A stretch of DNA of 64,000 nucleotides, taken from Anisus vortex. Lineage: Eukaryota; Mollusca; Gastropoda; Planorbidae. The notes below the pieces were generated by a model, which had not been told where the DNA came from, searched no databases, and saw only the letters and a list, made by a program, of their open reading frames with translations. Below, in pieces: positions 54,201-63,090 of this stretch. Location: NCBI GenBank assembly GCA_949126835.1, contig OX421494.1:6509337-6573336 (forward strand), in the 5' to 3' direction. Made by a program: the position numbers and the translations under genes. Position 1 is the stretch's first letter, and every line of letters starts with the position of its first letter.

Positions 54201-56368
54201 TTTGGAAGAAAATCGTCATTTCTTTAATACCTCCTGTACTTATAGTTTGTGTAACCATATTGTACAGTTACTTGGCATCAGCTGGACAAGACTTTGGTTA
54301 TGGACTATTTAGCTGTTATTTGAACTCTACACTACTTATTGGTAAGTTCATTGTCTAGATGTATTTATAACGTATCAAACATTGTCAATATGATAATAAC
54401 AGTATAAAAACATATAAGTTCATTGCATAGCTCACTAGATGTATTTATAACGTATCAAACATTGTCAATATGATAATAACAGTATAAAAACATATAAGTT
54501 CATTGCATAGTTCACTAGATGTATTTTAACGTATCAAACATTGTCAATATGATAATAACAGTATACAAACATATAAGTTCATTGCATAGCTCACTAGATG
54601 TATTTTAACGTATCAAACATTGTCAATATAGTAATAATAGGATAAAAATATAACATTTGAGGACTACTACTAATTACACAATTTGATCCCCCCAAAAATT
54701 GTTTAATTAGGCCAATTGTTTTAGCGCTTATTATCTTTTACTCTAAACCACTAGAACCAGGGTTCGGCAATGATATTCAATAGCACCCGGGACACTCCCA
54801 AAAGGGCAATACAAGTACCTTCTACAAGAATATAAAGATGAAGCAACAAATGTCCGGTACCCATCAGAGCTGGGTAGACTTTCCAGAACTAGCCTTCACT
54901 AGGACTCGAACCCAAAACCTTGGTAACGCCAGTCGAACGCGCTGTCGCTCAACCTCGCAGTGTCCCGATTTAAAAAAAACAAACATGTAATATTATGACA
55001 ACATGCCAAGTAGCTGCCTACAATATTGCCATCCCTATAACATGGTCTGCTTGTTTCCATCCAGGTGTGACTTTGGTTGGTCCCTTGTCCGTGGTAACCA
55101 TCACAAATATTGTCTTTTTCCTGATCACTGTTTACAAAATATACAAAGTTCGTAGACTTCAGTCTTCGCTTAGGACCGAAGACCAACACACACAGTGGTT
55201 CGTCTACGTCAAGCTGTCGTCTGTCACTGGAGCTTTCTGGGCAGTGGCCATCTTTGACGAAGCAGTGGACAGCAATATTCTCAAGTAAGAAAACATTGTA
55301 CTTAATCTCTGACTGATTCTAATCGAGACAGAATTACCGGTAATTGTATGTATTGTTAGTACTCCACTGGTATTATCTGCATTGTCCTATGTGTTATAAT
55401 GTACGTGTGTATGAAGCTCCGGTGGTCACCGTATTGTTTGTTTTCATAGTGTGCCTGGAAGATCACGTGGCCCCTGTGTAACGTTGTCCCAATAAACGTC
55501 AGTTATTGTTCCACACCTGAACCCAGCAGTTGTGTTTCTGCTCTAAAGTAAACAGACTGTCTTAGACTCTACGTTATCTTATATCTTATCTTATACATTA
55601 CATACGCTCCTTCTATAAAGAAGATTATTGCGTCCTACGCTCGCTCATACGTGGTCCAAGCCTACATTTTTATTACTGTTTTAAATTATGTTTAAGTTAT
55701 AATTATGTTACTGGTGTTCCGTGTTTGTTCAGCATCCCATTCCATGCCCGGATGCTACTCGGGAAGAAAGAGTACTTAGTCTATATGCATTTGTTCTCGC
55801 CTAAGGGATAAGGAAGGTGTTTTTGTCCTTATTCTTTATGAGCATTGCAACAAGTTATTATTGAGTTGTATTTCCAAATTAGACTTTAATGCCTTATGTA
55901 TTATTACTACTTTACTCATTGCCCTTCTGTCCTCTAGTGTTTCTAGCATTAGTAATTTAGTCATTGATGTTACTCTCTTGTCAGTTGTGACTATTCGCTA
56001 GTAATGAACCTTGCAGCGCTGTCTGTCTAGTCTAAATAGTTATACAACTAAAGAAATACTATAAGCAGATTTACCTGATATTATTAAAAAACGATTTCAT
56101 AACAAATGAATTACATTGAACAAAGTGTTCTAGGAATCCTTAGATCTATATTATATTAAACTATTTTTATAGAAACTAGATCAGCGGAATAAGTAATAAA
56201 TATTTATTACATATTATAGTTTTTGTTATTTAAAACAGGTTCATCTCTATAATACTAAACGGACTACAGGGAGTGGCCATCTTCATGTCTTTTATTTATA
56301 ACAAGAGAGTCTGGTATCTCTACAATGAACTCAGAAAACGAGATAAAAGCCTTAACACAACGGCTTGA
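39224..56368 (+). CDS. Methuselah-like secretin-family GPCR, 903 aa
   Basis: Nine coding exons join in phase: 39224-39823, 42373-42530, 47369-47534, 50273-50437, 50564-50743, 51874-52670, 54046-54341, 55065-55284 and 56239-56368 (TGA). A signal peptide (about 1-20) precedes a Cys-rich ectodomain (to about 630) with many N-glycosylation sites and the recurring words YCNMRC, 'RNMYCAMCNK' and 'SNIFCAICNK'. Seven membrane segments follow: TM1 'YIVSITCCIASIVCLLL' and TM2 in exon 6, TM3 and TM4 in exon 7 ('THFLWLWMFSWSFICSFH'), TM5 and TM6 in exon 8, and TM7 in exon 9 ('FISIILNGLQGVAIFMSFIY'). 'FPVLRTEAGINNM' between TM1 and TM2 is typical of invertebrate Methuselah-like receptors. No GPS cleavage motif is visible before TM1. 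The receptor should act at the plasma membrane through G proteins; the ligand is unknown. The stop in exon 9 may follow a frame slip near 56354: the next frame stays open to a GT donor at 56400. Confidence 0.88.
39945..40035 (+). mobile_element. L2-like C-terminal fragment
   Basis: The plus strand reads 'LGVRSFESVAPSLWNNLSQTL', the signature C-terminal stretch of L2/CR1-like proteins also present at 46540-46610 and 57430-57480. It lies in intron 1 of the receptor gene and is directly followed by an RTE fragment. Confidence 0.65.
40050..41000 (+). mobile_element. RTE-like non-LTR retrotransposon, inactive
   Basis: It encodes the reverse transcriptase palm ('GCILSPVLFNIFLEKIM') and downstream parts ('YLGAIISADGRCESKIRARI', 'VLYGCEIWTLL', 'KLTWFGHVLRHN'). 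The catalytic YADD/FADD box reads FGDY, so the enzyme would be dead. A stop after 'TKLRL' at about 40516 splits the frame. The end-domain copy at 655-985 belongs to the same family. Confidence 0.8.
41105..41340 (+). mobile_element. L2-like reverse transcriptase C-terminal fragment
   Basis: Plus-strand text 'LQKVQRMAAKIVLNNEG' and 'TVHWLTIALRIKFNV' corresponds to the thumb region of CR1/L2-type enzymes, with an in-frame stop before it. It abuts a second element at about 41345. Confidence 0.6.
41345..41796 (+). mobile_element. TAAGA-tailed non-LTR element, 3' part
   Basis: The frame 'LEQIQKRAARFITSEYSQ' to 'LETLEDRRAMSDVVIIHKAL' is the C-terminal tail of a non-LTR reverse transcriptase. It is followed by a 3' region with 'aataatcttctttatagaag' and a tail 'tgtataagataagataa'. 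This is the best-preserved copy of the family in the window. Confidence 0.75.
41800..42340 (+). mobile_element. L2-like 3' end with internal duplications
   Basis: 'NKIHQQLKLPKGKRTTFAAI' and a later 'FKTKLKTFLVRLF' match the end of L2-like proteins. Between 41923 and 42107 a unit of 44 to 48 bp ('agaacaacatttgcagct' to 'gcacctctgtggt') is repeated four times, which disrupts the frame. It ends upstream of receptor exon 2. Confidence 0.6.
42727..43010 (-). mobile_element. RTE-like 3' coding fragment
   Basis: On the minus strand, 'AAQNRVRRRAAVVEALCSTR' is the terminal motif of RTE-like polyproteins, preceded by 'LYGPETWSHQRFEKQ' in the same frame. It lies in receptor intron 2. No catalytic part is left. 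Confidence 0.6.
43397..43560 (+). repeat. Dispersed repeat, inverted relative to 2.1 kb
   Basis: 'ctgtctgtctgcaatcgtcg', 'ccgatcgagctgaaatttgg' and 'caatacatcctatcaaattt' are the complement of 2095-2255. The region lies in receptor intron 2. Confidence 0.5.
43769..44355 (-). mobile_element. TA-flanked MITE, copy 2, inverted (587 bp)
   Basis: It starts TGGACAAGTCTTAA and ends TTAAGACTTGTCAA with TA on both sides. The palindromic word 'tatgcatgcata' now lies near the left end, and the interior matches copies 1 and 3 in reverse complement. It lies in receptor intron 2. Confidence 0.8.
44700..44964 (-). mobile_element. SINE-1 copy, well preserved
   Basis: Complete minus-strand copy: tail 'agtaaagtacccgtcggacc', body, B-box complement 'attcgaacccgggacc' and head 'gcgctgccgctcggctaccg'. 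It is among the least diverged copies here. Confidence 0.8.
45155..45300 (+). mobile_element. SINE-2 copy
   Basis: Head 'cgcctggtcctacgattagt' and 'gggctctatccctg', body 'ctgcaggagttttgggctca', tail 'aataattttctatctag'. It lies in receptor intron 2. Confidence 0.65.
46375..47033. mobile_element. hAT-type element split by an L2-like insertion
   Basis: The left end CAGGTCGGCAACC and right end GGTTGCTGACCTCTG are imperfect inverted repeats of the CAGGGGTCGGCAACC type common in hAT elements. Flanks ACTTAGAC and AGTTAGAC match at 7 of 8 bases. The interior 'gcgtgccaggcttggcacgc' is shared with the short element at 60597-60807. An L2-like 3' end (46455-46890) interrupts it. Confidence 0.65.
46455..46890 (+). 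mobile_element. L2-like 3' end with (ATT)n tail
   Basis: 'LGVRSFESVAPTLWNGLPETL' and 'KRAFKKNLKTFLFN' followed by a stop, a 3' region with 'ggcgcgatataaatg', and an (ATT)n tail at 46868-46890. Its intact tail and position inside the hAT-type element show that it inserted later. Confidence 0.8.
47633..48420 (-). mobile_element. TAAGA-tailed non-LTR element, split by a MITE
   Basis: On the minus strand the TAAGA tail (47633-47650) and 3' region precede 'LETLEDRRAKVKVVI' and other C-terminal text; beyond the MITE (47985-48334) the frame resumes as 'FITSEYSQLTRVTP' near 48345-48410. The uninterrupted order is seen at 55566-56010. Confidence 0.7.
47985..48334. mobile_element. 350-bp hAT-type MITE
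   Basis: Ends CAGGACCGGCTC and GAGCCGGCCCTG are inverted repeats; flanks AATGTTTC and AGTGTTTC match at 7 of 8. The homologous uninterrupted site at about 55932 reads 'ctctagtgtttctag', showing what the target looked like. It lies in receptor intron 3. Confidence 0.8.
48938..50109. mobile_element. hAT-type element, 1172 bp, with perfect 8-bp TSD
   Basis: Ends CATAGGTTCTCAAC and GTTGAGAACCTATG are perfect 14-bp inverted repeats, and GTGTAAAC is duplicated exactly on both sides (48930-48937 and 50110-50117). Both ends continue into G-rich text ('ggggcggtgaga', 'ggggcggtgagc'). The inside is AT-rich and I found no transposase, so it is non-autonomous. It ends about 155 bp before receptor exon 4. 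Confidence 0.85.
49250..49310 (+). mobile_element. SINE-2 head fragment
   Basis: 'tgtggttggttcacatgact' and 'gagttctatccctgtc' resemble the tRNA-like head of SINE-2. It is inserted within the hAT-type element. Confidence 0.35.
51424..51660 (+). mobile_element. SINE-1 copy in receptor intron 5
   Basis: Head 'ggtggtcgagtggcagcgcg' and 'gaatcgaatcctg', body 'gggctctgatggtacctgac', tail 'atcaatttggtccgacggc'. It has small deletions in the body. Confidence 0.75.
51683..51765 (+). pseudogene. Decayed partial duplicate of receptor exon 6
   Basis: 'tttttacagttcaagctaag' through 'atagccttaatttactggat' and 'agaatgtttg' parallels 51920-51998 inside exon 6, 237 bp downstream. The copy has substitutions and a frame break and stops matching after about 80 bp. 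It lies just upstream of the true exon. Confidence 0.7.
52960..53135. mobile_element. 176-bp hAT-like MITE
   Basis: Ends CAGGAGCGAAGCCAGAA and, in complement, CAGGCGCGAAGCCACAA. Flanks GTAGTAAA and GTGGTGAA match at 6 of 8. G/C-rich ends enclose an AT-rich middle. It lies in receptor intron 6. Confidence 0.5.
53150..53835 (+). mobile_element. SINE-1 with five tandem 94-bp body units
   Basis: The head (53195-53275) is normal, but the body word 'ctctgatggg' recurs at 53311, 53405, 53499, 53593 and 53687, exactly 94 bp apart, before a single tail at 53805-53835. At 53150-53190 the complement of a SINE-1 tail precedes the head, so a head-to-head partial copy lies upstream. Repeated open frames on the minus strand are artefacts of the array. 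Confidence 0.85.
54343..54650. repeat. Four tandem copies starting at the receptor exon 7 donor
   Basis: 'taagttcattg' recurs at 54343, 54415, 54495 and 54574 (spacing 72, 80, 79). The first copy includes the last four bases of the splice donor GTAAGT; in the others the preceding GT is AT, so they are not donors. Confidence 0.85.
54848..54964 (-). mobile_element. SINE-1 head half
   Basis: On the minus strand the head 'gcgctgtcgctcaacc' (complement order) and B-box-like 'gggttcgagtcc' are followed by part of the body ending at 'tacccatcagagctggg'. The 3' half is missing. Confidence 0.6.
55566..56030 (-). mobile_element. TAAGA-tailed non-LTR element, 3' part
   Basis: Minus-strand tail (55566-55600), 3' region and a degenerate C-terminal frame, in the same order as 41345-41796. 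Unlike 47633-48420 it is not interrupted. It lies in the last intron of the receptor gene. Confidence 0.7.
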
Positions 56369-56399
56369 GTCTGATCAGGCAACTGGTGCCAGCAGAAAG

Positions 56400-56538
56400 G
56401 TAATATACGAGCCCTTTAAAAATGGAAGGTGTACACAATAAACCAAACTAATATACTTTGAAACCATTGCGGGGTGAAGGAAGGACACCCAGGCATATAT
56501 AAAACCCGCTTTAATTGAACTTGACCTGGGAAAACTAT
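56400..56538. other. 3' flank of the receptor gene
   Basis: After the stop at 56368 the sequence runs through a GT-type word (AAAG then gtaata at 56400) into short AT-rich text and then transposons. No clear polyadenylation signal tied to the receptor; AATAAA at about 56437 is a candidate. Confidence 0.3.
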
Positions 56539-57253
56539 TGGGTCCGAAACAATGAGAAGAACAGAGATAACAAGAAATAAACGCAAGACGTATTGAACAT
56601 ACAGATGGAACGATATGAGAATAAAAAGCTGTGGGAGAGGTGTGAACACACCCTCAGGAAAGAGCTAGGCATGCCTTAGAATGGAACCCCCAGGGCAAAA
56701 GACATAGGGGAAGACCCAAGCGTACATGGGGATGAGGCTGGACGAACAGAAAAGAGATGGGAAGAACTAACACGACTGGCAAGAGACAGTAGCGTAGCCA
56801 GGGGGGTAGCATTGGGAGCGGCGAGAAAAAAGGGCCTTTTCGGGAAAAAAATAATAATTATTACATGTAATTTTAACAAGACACGAAACACAATTTGTGA
56901 TGTTTAAATTTTTTTTAAAATTGCATTTCAACAATTTAATTAAAAAAAAATTATAATTATTTTGAATTATTCAGCGTGCCAATAGCGTGAAAGTCAAACT
57001 GATCAACTATAGTATTTTTATAAGACAATTTATTTAGTGCCGTAACAAGACCAAGACCAAAAGAAAAGGAGCGTAATAGCGAAAATCATTAAATTGTTTA
57101 TATTTAATAAAAAATTAACCTGTTTGTTATTATCAGCTTTTAAAAAAATCCATTCATAGCTAATACACAATTTCATTACTCAACTTACACATTAATAGTT
57201 ATCAACATTTGAATTTTGTTGTCAATAAATTATTCTATTAATATATATAAAAT

Positions 57254-57705
57254 AATAATAATGACTATTTCTATAGCGCATCTATTCATGCTATAATAAC
57301 ATGCTCAGTGCGCTGTTTTGACATGAGTACAAGAACACAATTAGACAATGACTAATTAAACAGATAAAATAATATGTCTTTAAGTTCTTTTTAAATGACT
57401 TTGATTCAGTACGCTTTAGTGCAAGAGGTAAGTTGTTCCACAATACTGGCGCCACTGATTCAAAGGCGCACACTCCAAAAGTTTGTGTCCTATGTCCAAT
57501 AAGACTGGGAGTCTTGAGCAACGACTGTGCACTTGAACGCAGATCTCTTGATGGGGCATATTCTTGCAGAAGGTTCTGAAGATAGCAAGGTGCAGTGCCA
57601 TCCAAGCAGCTGCATGTCGGGGAAAGAAGCTTATATTCAATTCGCTTCTGCACGGGGAGCCAGTGGAGATCCCGAAGTATAGGGGTGATTTGAGCGGACT
57701 ACTCG
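57254..57705 (-). mobile_element. L2-like C-terminal and 3' region
   Basis: Minus-strand 'VQKRIEYKLLSPTCSCLDG', 'VCAFESVAPVLWNNLPLAL' and 'SFKKNLKTYYF' followed by a 3' region with 'gcgctatagaaatag' and a short (ATT)n end at 57254. It is open over about 120 codons but is only the tail of the element. Confidence 0.75.
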
Positions 57706-57809
57706 ACCAGAGATACTATTAGATAAATAGATAAATTAGATAAAGAGTTAAATGTTTTGAAATTGATTTCATGGAAAGATATGACCAGTTTCAATGCAAA
57801 TCCATTCCA

Positions 57810-57960
57810 GTTGCCCAACACTTCAAGTGCTTTTGGACCCACTCTTGTAAATGGAAGTTTAACTCACTGAAACGTGTCGCCAAGTCATAAAGAAACATTG
57901 GCTTCAACAGTCAGTTTTCCTCATTCAATATTGGAATTTTTCTTTCCATTAAGATACATC
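57810..57960 (-). pseudogene. Decayed hAT-family transposase fragment
   Basis: The minus strand reads 'MERKIPILNEEN', a stop where Trp is expected, then 'LLKPMFLYDLATRFSELNFH', the pattern of the hAT transposase region related to GTF2IRD2/ZBED5-type proteins (Trp, then a Leu-rich helix ending LNxxLQ). It fits the hAT-type ends of the surrounding element. Confidence 0.5.
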
Positions 57961-60596
57961 TTAATTGCTTCCAGACAAGAAAATAATCTACCCAAGACTT
58001 TACCTATACTCTGTATGACTTTCTTCTAGAAGAGACTTGAGAAACTATACAATTGACAATCTTAATAATATATTCAATCACAGATTGCAAGTCCAATGAT
58101 GAGAGTTTTGCTTACAAACATTCTGAACGAAAACAGTCGACGTCCAGTGTGATTCCCATGTAGTGCGCCATGCAGCACCCACTAATTAAGCTGACATACG
58201 TTATTTTCACTTGCATTAAACAATATTCTTGGAGGTCTTTCTCGTGCCACTGAAAATCGTTCTTTAGGTTGCCCACCCCTGCTGTGATGAGGTGCTTGTA
58301 GTTTGCACCCGCTGTCACACAATGGATGGATTTTGAATTCCACCCGTGGCTTGTTGTCTAGCGGTACGATTACTTTGGTTAGGTCCCTCTACTTCTTACA
58401 AATTTCTATTTGATTCACCGTGGTATACATTACTAATTAGACAGACGTACAACATAAAGTACTTGAAGCAAAATCAATCAACGATTCAGTGTTGGTTATA
58501 GGGCCTATAAATATATAACGATGAGTTTAATCATATATATAGTTCTTACTTGACAAGTGGAATAATAATAATAAAATCCAAGTATAGCGAAAGTACAGTT
58601 CACACACACAATGGCAAATAAAGCGAAAGTTTAGGCAATGCGTACAATGACAATACAGCGAAAGTTTTGACAAGGCCGACAATGGCGAATATAGCGAAAG
58701 TGTATGGAAAAAAAACTGAACAATGGCGAACACTTAAAATCCTTTGGGTACACGAATAATGTGAATAATGAATATTATAGTCTGAAGATACACAGCAAAA
58801 TTCAGTTTGATATAAAATAAAAGCAATGTTCATTGGCGATATAAGCTATGATTCTATCAGTTCTATCCTATGTTCTATTCTATATTCTATGTTCACAGCA
58901 GTTCTATCCCCGCATCGCCATTGCTCTATCAGACCGCTATAACCTGAGCTGTTGTTTGCTCTATCGTTCACTGAGACACTGAAGTATTCAAATTCATCTA
59001 TGGCGTTCCCGACCCAGGTCCAATCGGGTTGGTTGATTTAACATCACGTGACCAGATTGAGGGTGGGGGATTTTAATCAACATGGCGATAATTAAGATTT
59101 GGGGAAGTACACTAAAACATAGAGACATTAATCTCAGATAAAGTTGTGAGAGTCAGCGGAAACAATTTCCAGGTGAAAGCTTACAATAACATAATAGTCT
59201 GGTCCCCAGACAGTGGGGCGACCTGAACATCCCAGTGAAAAGCAGAATACAATAATTAGAAGGTATCTACTACAAACACACTCTAACAAGATTGCTACGT
59301 TGCGTACGTGTGTGTGACGTGGGAGGGGGCAACATAGCTTTCTGACCGTGTCTTACAAATAACAATTCAATGAACAAGGGCGCAACTCTAGTTGGGGAAG
59401 TCTTGTCTTAAATCAACATGTCACATGGGGGTGTCACGTGGGGTGGGGCGCAACCGTAAATATAAGTGTAGGTGGGGGAGTCTGATTTCTCTACCGGAAA
59501 TCCCACCTGATTAACATAAACTCAGCCCTAACAACAAGTGATAGCGTGTATATGTGTGGGGAGGGGGGTACACAAAACATCTTGTCAATGAAATGAGGTT
59601 AATTAATTGTTGCACTATATTATTCTTTAACAAGTTTAGTTTGGGCTTTTTAAATACAGTTAGTACTCTTTACTTAGAGCTATGTAACATCGTTACACCT
59701 GCTATAGAGCATTTGCGTTGATTCTATAAATACTTTTCGATTCTAAATGTTCATCCCGAAAATGAGAAGTAGATGCAATCAATTTTGCAGAAATTCCCAT
59801 CACTATTAGCTGCTAGGAAACGATTCGTGAAGGGTTAAATAAAAACTGCACTATTATACAGTGTGTGTATCCTGAGGCACAGGGTATTCTTGTAAGATTT
59901 GATACGTACAAATTCTTAGTTCTTCTATTAATCTAGAAAAATTGCTAAAAGTGGGGCCTTTTCCCTAAAATTTCGCTCCCCCAAGCGTCAAAACCTGGCT
60001 ACGCCTCTGGCAAGAGACCGTGGAGAGTGGCGTGCTTTGACTTAGGCCCTATGTTCCACAAGGAACCCAAAGGACAAATTAAATAATGATGATCCATGAT
60101 AGCTCTGTTTAACTTATTATAGAATTATGAATTGTCATTCTTACATAGAATTAAATGGTTTCAAAATAAATGTTTGTAAACATTCAGTATAGAGGTATAT
60201 TTTATTATCAAATGCGAATTATATTTATAATTTATTTTTTTTAAGTGTTTAAATAAGAAAATATTTTATCACTTATCAACATCATTTCCTTCATACTGTT
60301 ACCTAAACGTTGGATCCTGATGACCAGTCCATCGGGGTTGGTTGTGTCACATGGACGAAGAGTCATTTTGTGTATTGGCCTTACGCCCGCCCGAAGTTGT
60401 GACATGCCCGACTGTTTTTTAGTGCGATAGAGAAAGGAGAGTGTGTTGACAGCTTTAGTTTGTGTTTTTACTCGCTTGTACTTATTATTAAAGTTTATGT
60501 GTAGTTATATGATTATTAAACTTTTTTTTTTGTTGATGCACAAGTTCCTTCATTGACTTCTAATGCTGTGTAAACATTTAAAAGACTACCCTAGCC

Positions 60597-60807
60597 CAGT
60601 GATCGGCAACTTTATTATAATTGTGTGCTAAAATACGAATCCTTATTCACTACCTGTGCCAAGAGCCTAATATTTATCCTGTTCTAGCACTAATTATCTT
60701 GTAGAAAAGACTCGATTTGCCTTTTTTTTTTAAGGTCTTCCGCGTGCCATTGAAGGTTTGCTCTGCGTGCCAGGTCTGGCACGCGTTACTTAGGTTGCCG
60801 ACCCCTG
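60597..60807. mobile_element. 211-bp hAT-type MITE
   Basis: Ends CAGTGATCGGCAAC and GTTGCCGACCCCTG; flanks CCCTAGCC and CCCTAGAC match at 7 of 8. The interior 'gcgtgccaggtctggcacgc' is a short palindrome shared with 46375-47033. Confidence 0.75.
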
Positions 60808-61030
60808 CCCTAGACGACGAACAATATAGAACTAAAAATATTGATTTATTCATTAAAACAGATAATATTATTATATTCTTAATCTTATTGAGGAAGAACA
60901 CTTCATGTATGTTGTTGTGAATCTCCATTGGTTCCCTATGACTAAAGGCATTAAATCATAAGCGTCTTTCATTAACGTACAGTTGCTTAGGATGTCACTG
61001 GACACTTCTTCTTTGGGAGTTCATGACAAA

Positions 61031-62089
61031 TAGGGTTGCAAGACACATGGGTGTCAAAAGAAGGACACCCATAGACAAAAAGGAGGACATTCTTTTTAAT
61101 TGAATAGTTTCGCAATAAATCCGTAATCAGTATAATTTTATTACAAGAACTGCCAATAAGTGCTTATTGGTAAACTGAACAAGAAACATTTTTTTTTTAA
61201 AGAACATATAATTTCACAGTAGGCTAAAAGACAGCTTATTTTGGGCAACATGAAAAATAAACTTTACAGCTCATACAGGAGTCTTAAAAAAACGGATCAT
61301 TCTTTTCTTGTACAAATAATCACTTGTTTATGAATTATATTCTTTAGAGGTTAATTGACAAGTCTTAATTAGGTGTGACCTTTGAACTGGGATGATCGAG
61401 AACTTCCGGTGAAATTTACCGCCATTTTCGTAAATAAAAACCATGCTTTTGGTGCTGTTTGACAATTGATTTATTTGCGACAGCCAGTTCTGGTCTTTTA
61501 AAAATATACAACGGCTACAAGATTAGTTATGAGGAATCCGATTTTAACATCAAAAGTGAGTAGGCGATAATTAATACTCATAGTGTTAGTCGCGTTTGAT
61601 TAAATTTAGCTTTTGTTTATAAAATAAGTTAGTCAAGAGTTGCCAAGGGATGCGGAAATTCATAAAAAACAACAACACGAAAATTCTTTTGCATCAAGCA
61701 ATTAGTTCGGGATTATAAAAAGGTGATTCATCAAATCTGACATTCACAATCCAGCGTTTTCTTTTGGCGCCATCTTTTTGGAAATGAAATAAAATTTAAT
61801 TCTCTACATATTTTCGTAGCCTACAACCAGTAACATAGCACACATGGCAGACATGTTTTTTTTTAAATAATGTGATCGAAATCGACCGGAAATGTTTTTT
61901 CTTGTGAACTTTTATGCATGCATACACGTTAAGATCTGTCAATACCATGTTTAATACTGTACGCCTACAAAACAGAAAATATTACAAAAGCCGGACATTT
62001 TAAAGGATTTTAGCTTTGCCTGCCGGACGGAGGACAATAGTCTAAAAAGGAGGACATGTCCTCCTTATGCCGGACGTCTATCAACCCTA
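61031..62089. mobile_element. TIR element containing a nested MITE
   Basis: TAGGGTTG at the left and CAACCCTA at the right, with 'aggaggaca'-type words just inside both ends, suggest an element of about 470 bp interrupted by MITE copy 3 (61355-61942). No target duplication was identified and no transposase is present. Confidence 0.45.
61355..61942 (+). mobile_element. TA-flanked MITE, copy 3 (588 bp)
   Basis: Begins TTGACAAGTCTTAA and ends AAGATCTGTCAA followed by TA (the left flank is AA). It has the same interior as copy 1 in the same orientation. Confidence 0.75.
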
Positions 62090-62339
62090 ATTACGAAGCA
62101 GTTGTAATGAAAAGATCTAAGCTCCTCATCACAGTCTTTGCTCAAGGCTCCCAGTATTGTCCTTAGGAAATTGCTACATTGAATCTGCGGCATTTGGACT
62201 GTGGAATGATAAAAAAAAATATTTAAAAAACGGTTCCAGAGTTTTGATGGGATTGTATGGCCAGCAGGGTGCGCACGTCGCTGCGTATCCACCCGGAGCG
62301 TGAGCACTCCAGATGGTGGCGTTGTACCTGTGGCACTCC

Positions 62340-63090
62340 ATGCCCACCAAAAGATATGTGGGTCAGTATACGTGAGTCAGTATATATGTCAGGATATATG
62401 AGTCAGTATATGTAAGTCAATACATGTTTTTGTTTTGTCAGTATATGTGAGTAAATACATGTATATGTGACTTAATATATGTAAGTCAGGATTTGTGAGT
62501 CAGTATATAAGTCAATACATGTATAAGTGACTTAATATATGTGAGTCAGTATATATGAGTCAGTATATGTGATTCAGTATATGTATATATGAGTCAGTAT
62601 ATGTGAGTCAATATATTTGGGTCAGTATATATGAGTCTGTATATGTAAGTCAATACCTATATTATGTGAGTCAATATGTGTGTGACACTATATGTGGGTC
62701 AGTATATGTGAGTCAGTATATGTGAGACAGTATATGTAAGTCAATACATGCATATGTGAGTCAATATATGTGAGTCATTATATGTGAGTCAGTATATGTG
62801 AGTATATGTAAGTGAGTGTATGTAAGTCAATTCATGCATATGTGAGTCAATATATGTGAGTCAATATATGTGAGTCATTATATGTGTGACACTATATGTG
62901 GGTCAGTATATGTAAGGCAATACATGCATATGTGAGTCAATATATGTGAGTCAGTATATGTGAGTCAATATATGTGAGTCAATATATGTGAGTCAGTATA
63001 TGTGTGACACTATATGTGGCACAGTATTTGTGAGGTTAGCGTATGTGGGTGTGTATATGTGAGTTAATATACGTGAGTCGGAATGTGTGT
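62340..63090. repeat. 14-bp array TATATGTGAGTCAG, AP-1-like words
   Basis: A long irregular array of 14-bp units with variants (TCAA, TCAT, TATGAG). Well over a dozen units contain TGAGTCA, the AP-1 consensus. It could simply be a microsatellite-like array. Confidence 0.9.

Larger units (their letters stand above)
56787..60009. mobile_element. hAT-like element, 3223 bp, with perfect 8-bp TSD
   Basis: Left end CAGTAGCGTAGCCAGG and right end CCTGGCTACGCCTCTG are inverted repeats (14 of 16). GCAAGAGA is duplicated at 56779-56786 and 60010-60017. Inside are an L2-like fragment (57254-57705), a hAT-transposase-like remnant (57810-57960), a fragment with GTTGCCCACCCCTG (58243-58292) and short AGCGAAAGT repeats (58585-58705). 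It looks like a decayed, formerly autonomous element. Confidence 0.75.
56540..60090 (+). mobile_element. RTE-like 3' end split by a 3.2-kb hAT-like element
   Basis: Left part 56540-56786 and right part 60010-60090 form one RTE-like C-terminal region: 'RRWEELTRLARD'-type text left of the break and 'ALCSTRNPKD' right of it, ending 'taaataatgatgatc'. The break point carries the 8-bp duplication GCAAGAGA. Confidence 0.7.

Noticed and set aside
55340..55565. Possible LTR-like segment with AATAAA near 55490
   Set aside because: No second copy, no clear TG...CA borders and no target duplication in the window.
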